Of a DNA stretch of 64,000 nucleotides, positions 25,514-33,502 are shown piece after piece. A model generated the notes under the pieces. It was given only the letters and a program-made list of their open reading frames with translations. It ran no database searches and was not told the origin of the DNA. The position numbers were made by a program, and so were the translations under genes. Every line of letters begins with the position of its first letter. The stretch's first letter is position 1. The DNA is from Myxococcus qinghaiensis (GTDB lineage Bacteria > Myxococcota > Myxococcia > Myxococcales > Myxococcaceae). The stretch spans positions 558,001-622,000 of the forward strand of contig NZ_JAKCFA010000002.1 of NCBI RefSeq assembly GCF_024198215.1, in the 5' to 3' direction.

Positions 25514-27171
25514 GCGCGGCGCGGGGAAGCAGCGGTCGTGTGTTCCACGCCGTGGACGCGATACGTGGGAACGGCCTTCTCCTTGCCCTTCACCTGCAGC
25601 GCCGGCAGCTCCTCCACGTCGAAGCCCGGCCCGGACCTGCGGACCGTCGACTCCGACGCGAGCACCTCGCCGCTCTTCGCCATGCCGCACAGCCGAGATG
25701 CCGTGTTCACCGTGTCCCCGATGGCCGTGAACTCATGCCGCTCCGCGCTGCCCATGTAGCCGACAACCGCCTGGCCCGTGTTGATGCCGATGCCCACCTC
25801 GATGGGCTTCTTGCCCATCGCGACGCGCTGACGGTTGATCTCCTCCACCGCGTCCTGCATCTCCAGCGCCGCCCGCAGCGCCCGCGCCGCATCGTCCGGG
25901 TGCGAGAGCGGCGGCCCCCACACCGCCATGACACAGTCGCCGATGAACTTGTCCAGGTTCCCCTCGTAGCGGAACACCACGTCCGCCATCGCCGAGAAGA
26001 AGCTGTTCAACATCGACACCACTTCCTGCGGCGACTCGTTCTCGGAGATGGTGGTGAAGCCACGGATGTCCGCGAACAGGCAGCTGACCTCCGCCAGCCG
26101 GCTCTGTCTCAAGTCCTCCGTCTCGCCGGAGATCACCGCGTCCGCCACCGCCTTGGACAGGAAGCGGCTCAGCTCCGCGCGCGTCACGGCCTCCGCGCGG
26201 ATCTGCTCGCCCAGGGCCGAGTTCTCCAGCGCGATGCTCGCCTGAGAGGCGATGCCGGAGAGGATGTTCAGGTCCTTCTCCGAGAAGGCGTTGATCTGCT
26301 GCCGGCTGTCCAGGAAGAGCACCGCCTGGATCTTCGTCTTCACCATCAGCGGCACCGCCATGGCGGAGCGGATGCCCTGCGCGACGATGCTCTCCGCCGC
26401 GGAGAAGCGCTCGTCGATGATGGCGTCCGCCGTCAGCACCGCCTTGCCCGTCTCCACCACCCGCTTCAGCACGGTGTCGGAGAGCATGACGTTGACGGGC
26501 TTGCCGGTGCGGTGGTGCACCGCCGCCGGGATGAACTCCCCGTCCCCGGCGACCTTCAGGATGACGCCGTGGTCCGCGGCGAGCAGCTGGAAGGCCACCT
26601 TGAGGATCTGCTCGAAGAGGGCCGTCTGGCTGCCCTGCAGGCCCACCTGCCGGTGGAACTCATGGGCGATGCGCAGCTTCTCGTAGTCGCGGCGCAGCGC
26701 CTCCACGTCCGTCATCAGCTCCACCGGACGGAAGTTCTGCGGCACCTGGTCCATCTGCGCCAGGAAGGCGGGCATGGACACCGACTGGGCCACCACCGTC
26801 ACGCCGGGCGCGGTGGGCGCGGTGTGGTTCACCGGCGGCTCACCGCTGTGGAAGATGAGCCGGGAGGAGCCGAGGGCAATCTCGTCCCCGTCCTTCAGCC
26901 TCAACTCCTTCACCCGCTTGCCGTTGACGAACGTCCCGTTCGAGGACCCGAGGTCCTTCAGGACGAACTCCTTGCCCAGCCGCTCAATCGTCGCGTGCTC
27001 CTTGGAGACCTCCCGGTCGACCAGGCGCAGCGTGTTGGACGGATGGCGGCCGAGTGACGTCAGCGTCCCCAGGGGAAACTCCCCCAGAGTGCCGTCCGCG
27101 AACCGCCCGGTCAGCCGGGGGCCGCGAAGCTGCCCGGATTTAGGAGCGAATGGGGCGGGAACCTGGCTCAC
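25510..27171 (-). CDS. FHA-GAF-adenylate cyclase
   Basis: 553 residues. FHA domain at about 30-110 (SLGRHPSNTLRLVDREVSKEHA, LKDLGSSNGTFVNGK), a GAF-like domain at about 150-330 (HGVILKVAGDGEFIPAAVHHR, SAMAVPLMVKTKIQAVLFLDS), and a class III cyclase domain at about 370-540. The cyclase has both metal aspartates (FADIRGFTTIS and FIGDCVMAVWG), KFIGD for purine choice and FTAIGDTVNTASRL, together pointing to ATP rather than GTP. The FHA domain binds phosphothreonine, so the cotranscribed kinase is an obvious partner that could control cAMP output. GTG 27171 with an upstream GAGG is preferred over longer starts. Translationally coupled to the kinase. Confidence 0.92.
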   Translation of the reverse strand: MSQVPAPFAPKSGQLRGPRLTGRFADGTLGEFPLGTLTSLGRHPSNTLRLVDREVSKEHATIERLGKEFVLKDLGSSNGTFVNGKRVKELRLKDGDEIALGSSRLIFHSGEPPVNHTAPTAPGVTVVAQSVSMPAFLAQMDQVPQNFRPVELMTDVEALRRDYEKLRIAHEFHRQVGLQGSQTALFEQILKVAFQLLAADHGVILKVAGDGEFIPAAVHHRTGKPVNVMLSDTVLKRVVETGKAVLTADAIIDERFSAAESIVAQGIRSAMAVPLMVKTKIQAVLFLDSRQQINAFSEKDLNILSGIASQASIALENSALGEQIRAEAVTRAELSRFLSKAVADAVISGETEDLRQSRLAEVSCLFADIRGFTTISENESPQEVVSMLNSFFSAMADVVFRYEGNLDKFIGDCVMAVWGPPLSHPDDAARALRAALEMQDAVEEINRQRVAMGKKPIEVGIGINTGQAVVGYMGSAERHEFTAIGDTVNTASRLCGMAKSGEVLASESTVRRSGPGFDVEELPALQVKGKEKAVPTYRVHGVEHTTAASPRRA

Positions 27172-27380
27172 GCGCGAATCCTCACCGGCGCGGACACTAC
27201 CATTGCCTCTCCCTCCCGGGGAACGTCTGGTGCAGCTGTCCATCCCGAAGGGCCTCCGGAGGGCTGCACGGCTGGTCAGCGTCCAGCTCCTGGGACGGCG
27301 CGTCACCCGAGGGGTCCACCCCCCACAACCACCCCTCCGCCCCGCTTCTCTCTCGGGTCCTACACTGGTAAGGGGGGCCC

Positions 27381-29246
27381 GTGAGAATCAAACAGAAGCC
27401 CGAAGACTTCAGCGTCAAGGAATCATACCGCTTCGATGAAGTCGATGGAGGGCGTTTCCGCGTCTACCTGATGGACAAGCAGAAGCTGTCCACGTTCGAC
27501 GCCGTCACCCGCCTGCGGGACGCGTTCGGCCTGAAGCCGGGCGCCATCAGCTATTGCGGCCTGAAGGACAAGCAGGGGCGCACCGAGCAGATCATCGCCG
27601 TGGACGGCGCCGACGTGGACATGCAGGAGCCCGACCTGCGCCTGAAGTTCCTGGGCCGGACGAACAAGGCCCTGTCCTCGGCCAACATCACCTCCAACCG
27701 CTTCTCCGTCACGGTGCGAGCGCTGGGCCCGGAGTCCGTGGGCCCCCTCAACTCGGCCGCCGCCGAGGTCAACCGCCTGGGCGTGGTCAACTACTTCGAC
27801 AGCCAGCGGTTCGGCTCGCTCAAGCACGGCCAGGGCTTCATCGCCAAGGACCTCATCCGGGGCGACTTCGAGGCCGCGCTGCACAACTTCCTGGCCAAGC
27901 CCTCGGAACTGGACTTCACCGAGGACGCCAAGGTGAAGGCCTTCTGGCGCGACAACTGGGGCCAGTGGGACGCGCGCGTCCCCTTCGAGGGCACCCGGAA
28001 GTACCACCGCGTGCTGCGATCCTTGAGGGACCACCCCAAGGACTTCATGAAGGCCTTCCTGCAGATCGACTCGGACTACCGGGCGATGCAGCTCTTCACC
28101 TTCCAGAGCTTCCTCTGGAACGAGGGCGTGCGGCGCTACCTCCAGTTGCTCCTGCCGCGCGAGTCGCTGTTCCCCATGCGCTACCAGGCCGGCACGCTCC
28201 TGTTCCACCGCGACGCGGACGCGGACACGCTGCGCAAGCTGCGCGAGGCCACCTTCCCCCTGCTCGCCCCCGACACCACCTTCACCGACCCCAAGGTCGA
28301 AGAGGCCGTCCGCTGGGTGCTGGGCCGGGAGAAGCTGACGCTGGAGGACCTGCGCATCCCCGAGGCCGGGCGGATGCTCTACTTCAAGCACGAGGAGCGC
28401 CCCATCCTCTCCTTCCCGCACAAGCTCGTCATCGGCCGCACCCAGCCGGATGAGATCAACCGCGGGGACATCAAGGTCAACGTGGCCTTCACGCTGCCGC
28501 CGGGCGCGTACGCCACCCTCGTCGTCAAGCGCCTGTTCCACTTCGCGTACACCGAAGAGACCGCCGACGACATTCGCGCCCAGCGCGAGCGCACCGCGCG
28601 CATCATCGAGGAGGGTCAGGCCGAAGGCGCGCCGTCCAGCCGCCGCGGTCCTCCCGTCCGCGACGCGGAGCGCGGCTCGGACCGACTCGGCGCCACGCCT
28701 TCACGACGCCCCCAGACTCGCGATGAGGAGCGAGCCCGCTCCCCCAGGACCGAGTTCCCCTCCAGCCGCCGTGCGTCCTCGTCCCGGAGCGAGGCCCCCG
28801 CCCGGCGTGGAGCCGGGGCCGCTCGCGAGGAAGAGCCTTCGTCGACCCGCCGTACCTCCTCGTCCCGGAGCGAGGCTCCCGCCCGGCGTGGAGCCGGGGC
28901 CGCTCGCGAGGAAGCGCCTTCGTCGACCCGCCGCACCTCCTCTTCTCGGGGCGAAGCTCCCGCCCGTCGTGGGGCGTCCCGCGACGAGGGGCCTTCTACC
29001 CGTCGCTCCCCCTCCGAATGGGCGGCGGCACCCGCCCGGAGCCGGTCCACTTCGAGCGAGGATGACGTCTCCGAGTCCCCGTCCCGGGGCCGGTCGCTCG
29101 CCGACCAGGCAAACGCTCCCAAGGCCCCCAAGGAAGCGCCCCCTGCCCCGCTCGGATTCCGCGAGAAGGCGCGCCAGCGCAAGGCCAACAAGGAGGTCGC
29201 TCGCGCCGAGACGGCGGCCAAGCGCCCGAAATCACGGAAGAAGTAA
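27381..29246 (+). CDS. truD: tRNA pseudouridine(13) synthase TruD with long repetitive tail
   Basis: Isomerises U13 of tRNA-Glu to pseudouridine. The catalytic core fills about residues 1-400: IKQKPEDFSVKE at the N-terminus, GLKDKQGRT with the catalytic Asp, VNYFDSQRFGSLKHGQGF and the inserted TRUD domain. The GTG start at 27381 has AAGGGGGG nine bases upstream. Family members are usually 330-430 residues; this one has about 210 extra residues that are Arg/Ser/Ala/Glu-rich and include three 27-residue repeats (SSRSEAPARRGAGAAREE). The tail ends in a basic KKRPKSRKK-like stretch and is likely unstructured and RNA-binding. It diverges from the cyclase gene. Confidence 0.93.
   Translation: MRIKQKPEDFSVKESYRFDEVDGGRFRVYLMDKQKLSTFDAVTRLRDAFGLKPGAISYCGLKDKQGRTEQIIAVDGADVDMQEPDLRLKFLGRTNKALSSANITSNRFSVTVRALGPESVGPLNSAAAEVNRLGVVNYFDSQRFGSLKHGQGFIAKDLIRGDFEAALHNFLAKPSELDFTEDAKVKAFWRDNWGQWDARVPFEGTRKYHRVLRSLRDHPKDFMKAFLQIDSDYRAMQLFTFQSFLWNEGVRRYLQLLLPRESLFPMRYQAGTLLFHRDADADTLRKLREATFPLLAPDTTFTDPKVEEAVRWVLGREKLTLEDLRIPEAGRMLYFKHEERPILSFPHKLVIGRTQPDEINRGDIKVNVAFTLPPGAYATLVVKRLFHFAYTEETADDIRAQRERTARIIEEGQAEGAPSSRRGPPVRDAERGSDRLGATPSRRPQTRDEERARSPRTEFPSSRRASSSRSEAPARRGAGAAREEEPSSTRRTSSSRSEAPARRGAGAAREEAPSSTRRTSSSRGEAPARRGASRDEGPSTRRSPSEWAAAPARSRSTSSEDDVSESPSRGRSLADQANAPKAPKEAPPAPLGFREKARQRKANKEVARAETAAKRPKSRKK
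28776..29018 (+). repeat. three tandem 81-base repeats in the truD tail
   Basis: Copies begin at 28776, 28857 and 28938 (TCCTCGTCCCGG or TCCTCTTCTCGG). The first two are almost identical; the third decays at its end. Each encodes 27 residues rich in Ser, Arg and Ala. Confidence 0.85.
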
Positions 29247-29308
29247 GTCTGCAACGGGGATGAAACGTCTGGACGCAATAGGGGAGCGGGCACGTCGTAG
29301 ACCAGGAC

Positions 29309-29938
29309 GTGAACGCTCTTGCCCTCGACGACGCCCCCGGGACGCTCGCCCATGCCATCGGGATGCTGATGGCTGACGACGCTGTCCCGCTCCCCTGGAA
29401 GGCCGATGTTCAGGCGGCCCGCCGGGGGGATCCGTCCGCCTTCGAGTCCCTGGTGCGCAGCGTCCAGCGCCAGGTCTACGGCCTGGCCCTCCGGCTCCTG
29501 CAGAGCGAGGCGGAGGCCGCCGAGGTGTCCCAGGAGGCGCTGCTGCGCGCGTACCAGAATCTCCACCGGTACGACGACGCGCGGCCCTTCGACTTGTGGG
29601 TGCTGGCCATCACCCGCAACCTCTGCCTGGACCTGCTCCGGCGCCGCACCAAGGTGCGCACCGAGGAGCTGGAGCCCATGAAGGAGATCCTCCCCAGCGG
29701 CGAGGCGTCGCAGGAGGAAGGCGCCATCGCCCGCGAGGAGCGCCAGTCGCTCGAGGAGGCCATGGCCACGCTCTCCGTCGACGACCGTGAAGTCCTGGCG
29801 CTCTACTACGTCCAGAAGCGCACGACGAAGGAGATCGCGCAGATCCTCGGGTGTGCCCCTGGCACCATCATGGCCCGGCTCTTCAGGGCCCGAGAGAAGC
29901 TGCGCAAGAAGATGACCACCGAGGAGGCCACCCGATGA
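29309..29938 (+). CDS. ECF-type RNA polymerase sigma factor
   Basis: 209 residues with region 2 (FESLVRSVQRQVYGLALRLL, EAAEVSQEALLRAYQNLHRYD, FDLWVLAITRNLCLDLLRRR) and region 4 (LSVDDREVLALYYVQKRTTKEIAQILGC, IMARLFRAREKLRKK), and no region 1 or 3, so extracytoplasmic-function type. The GTG at 29309 has AGGAC just upstream; a later ATG at 29369 is possible. Its stop overlaps the start of the anti-sigma gene (ATGA), which is the usual arrangement for a membrane-held sigma factor released by an envelope signal. Confidence 0.93.
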   Translation: MNALALDDAPGTLAHAIGMLMADDAVPLPWKADVQAARRGDPSAFESLVRSVQRQVYGLALRLLQSEAEAAEVSQEALLRAYQNLHRYDDARPFDLWVLAITRNLCLDLLRRRTKVRTEELEPMKEILPSGEASQEEGAIAREERQSLEEAMATLSVDDREVLALYYVQKRTTKEIAQILGCAPGTIMARLFRAREKLRKKMTTEEATR

Positions 29939-30438
29939 GCGCGCACCTTTGTCCCGACCTCGAGGTCCTCTTCGCGGAGCTGGAAGAAGGAGAAGGCCCC
30001 GCGCTGGACCACGCCGCCGAGTGTGAAGCGTGCTCCGCCGTCCTCGAAGAACACCGGCTGATGGAGCAGGACCTGTACCGGCTGGCGGACCCCCTTCCGC
30101 CGCCCACCCTGGTGGCCAGCGTCATGGCACGCGTGGCAGCCGAGCCCGTACCGCAGCGACGCGAGGTGTGGTCCGGGCTCACCATCCTCCTCACCTCGCT
30201 GCTCGGTGGGCTGGGCTTCCTGGTGATGAACGACCAGGCGCTCGGTCGGTTGGGAACGGGTGTCGCATCGTTCCTCGTCGAAGGTCGGTTGTTCGCCGAG
30301 GGCGTGCTGAGCGGCGCCCGCGCGCTGTGGTCCACCGAGGGTCTGGCCGTGGCGGCCATCCTCGCCTTCCTCCTCCTCACGTCCCTGGCAGGCCTCAAGC
30401 GGCTCGCAGGCAGCGCCCCCACCCCCTCGGAAGCCTGA
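29935..30438 (+). CDS. membrane anti-sigma factor with zinc-binding motif
   Basis: 167 residues. The N-terminal 35 residues carry HAAECEAC, the HX3CX2C signature of zinc-binding anti-sigma domains (H26, C30, C33), which grips the sigma factor in the cytoplasm. Two hydrophobic helices follow (LTILLTSLLGGLGFLVMN and VAAILAFLLLTSLAGL), so it is membrane-anchored. Translation overlaps the sigma gene by 4 bases, ensuring matched production. The next gene begins 8 bases downstream and is probably part of the signal path or a target. Confidence 0.88.
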   Translation: MSAHLCPDLEVLFAELEEGEGPALDHAAECEACSAVLEEHRLMEQDLYRLADPLPPPTLVASVMARVAAEPVPQRREVWSGLTILLTSLLGGLGFLVMNDQALGRLGTGVASFLVEGRLFAEGVLSGARALWSTEGLAVAAILAFLLLTSLAGLKRLAGSAPTPSEA

Positions 30439-30445
30439 GCGACCC

Positions 30446-31951
30446 ATGAAGATCTCCCCTCGATTGTTGCTCCCCGCGTTGCTCATGGGCGCCCCCCTCG
30501 CGCTCGCCGAGTCCACCCCGGCCCCCAGCGCCGAGTCCGCGCCCGCCGCGAAGAGCATCGACGTCAGCTTCCGTGGCAGCCTGCGCGACGCGCTGAAGAC
30601 CATCGCCGACAAGGGCGGCCTCAACCTCGTCGTCACCGGCGACCTGGATGTCCCCGCTGAAGTCCACCTGCGCGGCGTCACCGCCGACCAGGCGCTGCGC
30701 ACCGTGTCTCGCGCCTACTCGCTGCGCATGGAGCAGGACGGCTCCATCATCACCCTGCGGCCCATGACGCCGCACGAGAAGGAGGCCACCGCGCAGGGAC
30801 TCGGGCTTCCCGCGGCGCCGCCCGCCCCTCCGGCCCCGGCTGTCCCCGCCGCTCCTCCCGCGCCCGCCGTGGCGGCCACGCCTCCGACGCCTCCATCCCA
30901 CGACGAGGCCATGGAGGCGGGCAACACCGAGGACAACATCGGCGCCGACGCGGAGGGAATGGAGGAGGTCCGGGATCAGATCCGCGAGCAGATCCACCGC
31001 ACGCGGGACGGGCTGAAGCGCTCTCGCCGCTCCGGTGGTCGCAATGTCGTGGCGCGCGGCCAGTCGCTCGAGGTGAAGGAAGGCCAGAACGTCCAGAGCG
31101 CGGTGGTGTACGGCGGCAACCTGGTCGTGAAGGGCCACGTGGAGAACGACGCGGTCGCCTTCGGCGGCAACCTGGTCATCGAGGGCCACGTGGAGGGAGA
31201 CGCGCACGCCTTCGGCGGCAACGTCGTGCTCAAGCCCGGCGCCAAGGTGGAGGGCGACGTGTCCTCCTTCGGCGGAAACGTGGAGCGCGAGGACGGCTCG
31301 GACGTGGAGGGCAGCATCAACACCTTCGGCGGCGCGAACATCGGCCGCATCGTCGCCGGCGAGCTGAAGGAGGGCCTCAAGGAGGCGCGCAACCCGAGGC
31401 AGGAGCGCGAGCGCGACTCCGACGAGGACGACAACAACAACAACGAGGGAGGCCTTGCCACCTTCATCCTCACCTTCGCGGTGCTGTTCGGCCTGGGCTT
31501 CCTGGGGCAGATGTTCTTCCCGGCGCGCATGAAGCAGCTGGGTGACGAGATTCGCGCCCGTCCGGTGCAGAGCGGCCTCACCGGCCTCTTCGGGGTGGTG
31601 GCGATGATTCCCCTCACGGTGGTGCTGGCCATCACCATCATCGGAATCCCCGCCGCGCTGGTGCTGTGGATGGCGGCCCCGCTCGCGGCGGCGCTCGGCT
31701 TCGCGGCGGTGGCGAGCGAGCTGGGCACTCGGCTGCCGGTGATGCGTGGACGCAAGACGCAGGCGGTGGTGCTGGCGATGGGCCTGCTGGTGTTGCTGGT
31801 GGTGGGCGCAATCCCGGTGTTGGGCGCCATCGTCTCCACCCTCGTCGTCCTGGTCGCCCTGGGCGCGGTCATCCGCACCCGCTTCGGGTACCGGCAGCGC
31901 GGCAGCGGGATGCCGGAGCCCATCCATCCCCACACCGAGCAGCCGGTTTAA
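30446..31951 (+). CDS. STN domain plus bactofilin-like repeats, membrane protein
   Basis: 501 residues with signal peptide (LLLPALLMGAPLALAES). Residues about 37-110 form an STN domain as found at the start of secretins and receptors (FRGSLRDALKTIADKGGLNLVV, VTADQALRTVSRAYSL). After an Ala/Pro-rich linker comes a basic stretch (HRTRDGLKRSRRSGGR), then beta-helix repeats of the bactofilin type: VVYGGNLVVKGHVENDAV, FGGNLVIEGHVEGDAH, FGGNVVLKPGAKVEGDV, FGGNVEREDGSDVEGS. The C-terminus has four or more TM helices. The anti-sigma gene ends 7 bases before it, so they form one operon. I have not seen this exact arrangement described. A role in envelope stress sensing or scaffolding is inference. Confidence 0.82.
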   Translation: MKISPRLLLPALLMGAPLALAESTPAPSAESAPAAKSIDVSFRGSLRDALKTIADKGGLNLVVTGDLDVPAEVHLRGVTADQALRTVSRAYSLRMEQDGSIITLRPMTPHEKEATAQGLGLPAAPPAPPAPAVPAAPPAPAVAATPPTPPSHDEAMEAGNTEDNIGADAEGMEEVRDQIREQIHRTRDGLKRSRRSGGRNVVARGQSLEVKEGQNVQSAVVYGGNLVVKGHVENDAVAFGGNLVIEGHVEGDAHAFGGNVVLKPGAKVEGDVSSFGGNVEREDGSDVEGSINTFGGANIGRIVAGELKEGLKEARNPRQERERDSDEDDNNNNEGGLATFILTFAVLFGLGFLGQMFFPARMKQLGDEIRARPVQSGLTGLFGVVAMIPLTVVLAITIIGIPAALVLWMAAPLAAALGFAAVASELGTRLPVMRGRKTQAVVLAMGLLVLLVVGAIPVLGAIVSTLVVLVALGAVIRTRFGYRQRGSGMPEPIHPHTEQPV

Positions 31952-31973
31952 CGCACCGCTCCCAGAAGGACCC

Positions 31974-32027
31974 CACCGGGGATCGCCACGAGCCAGCACG
32001 GCCCGTGACGGTCCCCGGTGTCGTTTT
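31974..32027 (+). terminator. hairpin after the sigma operon
   Basis: CACCGGGGA (31974-31982) and TCCCCGGTG (32012-32020) are perfect 9-base arms with a 29-base loop, followed by TCGTTTT. Fits a terminator for the upstream operon. Confidence 0.5.
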
Positions 32028-32066
32028 CGTGGCGGTCTTAGAGAAGTTCCAGCGCGCCATCACCTC

Positions 32067-32114
32067 GACTGTCGGATGGGCCTCATGGCTGGGGTGCGTC
32101 ATGCCTCGACAGTC
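32067..32114 (+). promoter_or_regulatory. inverted repeat upstream of the oxidase operon
   Basis: GACTGTCG (32067) and CGACAGTC (32107) are perfect 8-base arms separated by 32 bases, about 42-89 bases before the operon start. Could be an operator pair or leader stem. Confidence 0.3.
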
Positions 32115-32155
32115 TTTGACCCCTCGGTCCGGGTACGCCATTTTGCGCGGCACCC

Positions 32156-33502
32156 ATGCGACGCCTCCCAGACGCCTCGTTGCGCGGCAGGGCCATCACC
32201 GTGGACCTCGAGGGCGAGAGCATCCCCGCCATCGAAGGCGAGCCGGTGGCGTGCTCCCTGGTCGCCGCGGGCGAGCCCATGCTTGCCCGCTCCGTGAAGT
32301 ACCACCGCCCTCGCGGGCCCTACTGCTTCGCCGCCGCCTGCTCGCACTGCCTGATGCGCGTGGACGGCCTGCCCAACGTCTACACGTGCCGCACCCCCGC
32401 GCGAGAGGGCATGAAGCTGGAGCGGCAGAACGCGTTCCCCTCCGCCAAGGTGGACGTGTTCGAGACCATCGACTGGTTCTTCCCCAAGGGCCTGGACCAC
32501 CACGAGATGTTCGCCGGCGTCCCCATCGCCGAGCAGGTGATGGCCAAGGTCGCCCGCCAGCTCGCGGGCCTGGGCATCCTTCCCAAGGAGGCCGCCCCCG
32601 CGTCGCCCGAGTCCCGCACCCTGCGCACCCGCGTGGCCGTGGTGGGCGCGGGCGCCTCGGGGCTCGCCGCCGCGCGGGAGCTGACCGAGCGCGGCGTCCC
32701 CTTCCTCCTCTTCGAGCGAGAGGACCACGTGGGTGGACGGCTCGCGCACGGAGCGCCGGAGCAGGGCGCGCCCGCCATCACCGACGTGGCGACGCTCGCG
32801 AAGGACAGCCTCGTCACCCGCGCCACCGCGCTGGGCCTGTATGACGACGAGGCGGGGCGCTTCCTCGTGGTGGGCGTCTGGGAGCCCACCGGTGTCCGGC
32901 TCCTGAAGGTCTACGCGGAGCGCTTCCTGCTGACGCCCGGGGGCCACCCGCCGATGGTGCCCTTCGAGAACAATGACCTGCCCGGCGTCTACGCGGGGCG
33001 CGCGGCCAGCCTGCTGCTGCGCCGGTACGACGTGGCTCCAGAAGTCGCCGCGCTGGTGGGCTGGGGCGAGGAGCTGTACGGCCTGGCGAAGCTTTTGGAG
33101 GAGCGCGGCGTGACGCTCGCGGCGGTGGTGGACCTGAAGGGCCCGCCGCCCCCCGGCGCCCACCCACTGGCGGTGGCGGGCACGGAGCCCAAGGCCCACG
33201 GCATGCGCCACGTGAGCGCGTTCAGCTTCACGCCTCGCGACGGCAGCCGACGCAAGGTGTCCTGTGACGCGGTGCTGGTGTCCGTGCCGGTGAGCCCCAG
33301 CTTCGAGCTGGCGCGCCAGGGCGGCGCGAAGGTGACCTTCGACGCGGGGCACGGCCTGTTCAAGGTGGAGGCGGACGCGGACGGACGCACCGAGGCCGCT
33401 GACATCTTCGCCGCGGGCGACCTCACCGGAGGAGGCAGCGCGAAGGACGCGGCGGTCGCGGGACGACGGGCGGCACAGGCGCTGGTGGGAGGGCTGTCAT
33501 GA
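32156..33502 (+). CDS. [2Fe-2S]-FAD oxidoreductase alpha subunit, HcnA-HcnB-like fusion
   Basis: 448 residues. Residues 1-95 are a plant-type [2Fe-2S] domain with C57, C62, C65 and C78 (CFAAACSHC), as in HcnA and the sarcosine oxidase alpha N-terminus; the rest is an FAD/NAD-binding domain starting at about 162 (VAVVGAGASGLAAARELTERG) with a late AADIFAAGDLTGGGSA signature, as in HcnB. The family includes hydrogen cyanide synthase, dye-linked proline dehydrogenase, opine oxidases and heteromeric sarcosine oxidase. The usual C-terminal BFD cluster of HcnB is absent here and is found instead on the partner protein. The ATGA overlap with the next gene shows coupling. The ribosome site is weak, so the start could be slightly different. 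Confidence 0.83.
   Translation: MRRLPDASLRGRAITVDLEGESIPAIEGEPVACSLVAAGEPMLARSVKYHRPRGPYCFAAACSHCLMRVDGLPNVYTCRTPAREGMKLERQNAFPSAKVDVFETIDWFFPKGLDHHEMFAGVPIAEQVMAKVARQLAGLGILPKEAAPASPESRTLRTRVAVVGAGASGLAAARELTERGVPFLLFEREDHVGGRLAHGAPEQGAPAITDVATLAKDSLVTRATALGLYDDEAGRFLVVGVWEPTGVRLLKVYAERFLLTPGGHPPMVPFENNDLPGVYAGRAASLLLRRYDVAPEVAALVGWGEELYGLAKLLEERGVTLAAVVDLKGPPPPGAHPLAVAGTEPKAHGMRHVSAFSFTPRDGSRRKVSCDAVLVSVPVSPSFELARQGGAKVTFDAGHGLFKVEADADGRTEAADIFAAGDLTGGGSAKDAAVAGRRAAQALVGGLS

Noticed and set aside
27225-27250. Possible sigma-54 site before the FHA-cyclase
   Set aside because: Spacing fits, but the -24 element does not match the consensus.
32041-32155. Glycine riboswitch in the leader of the amine oxidase operon
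   Set aside because: None of the conserved aptamer core could be matched; only an inverted repeat is present.
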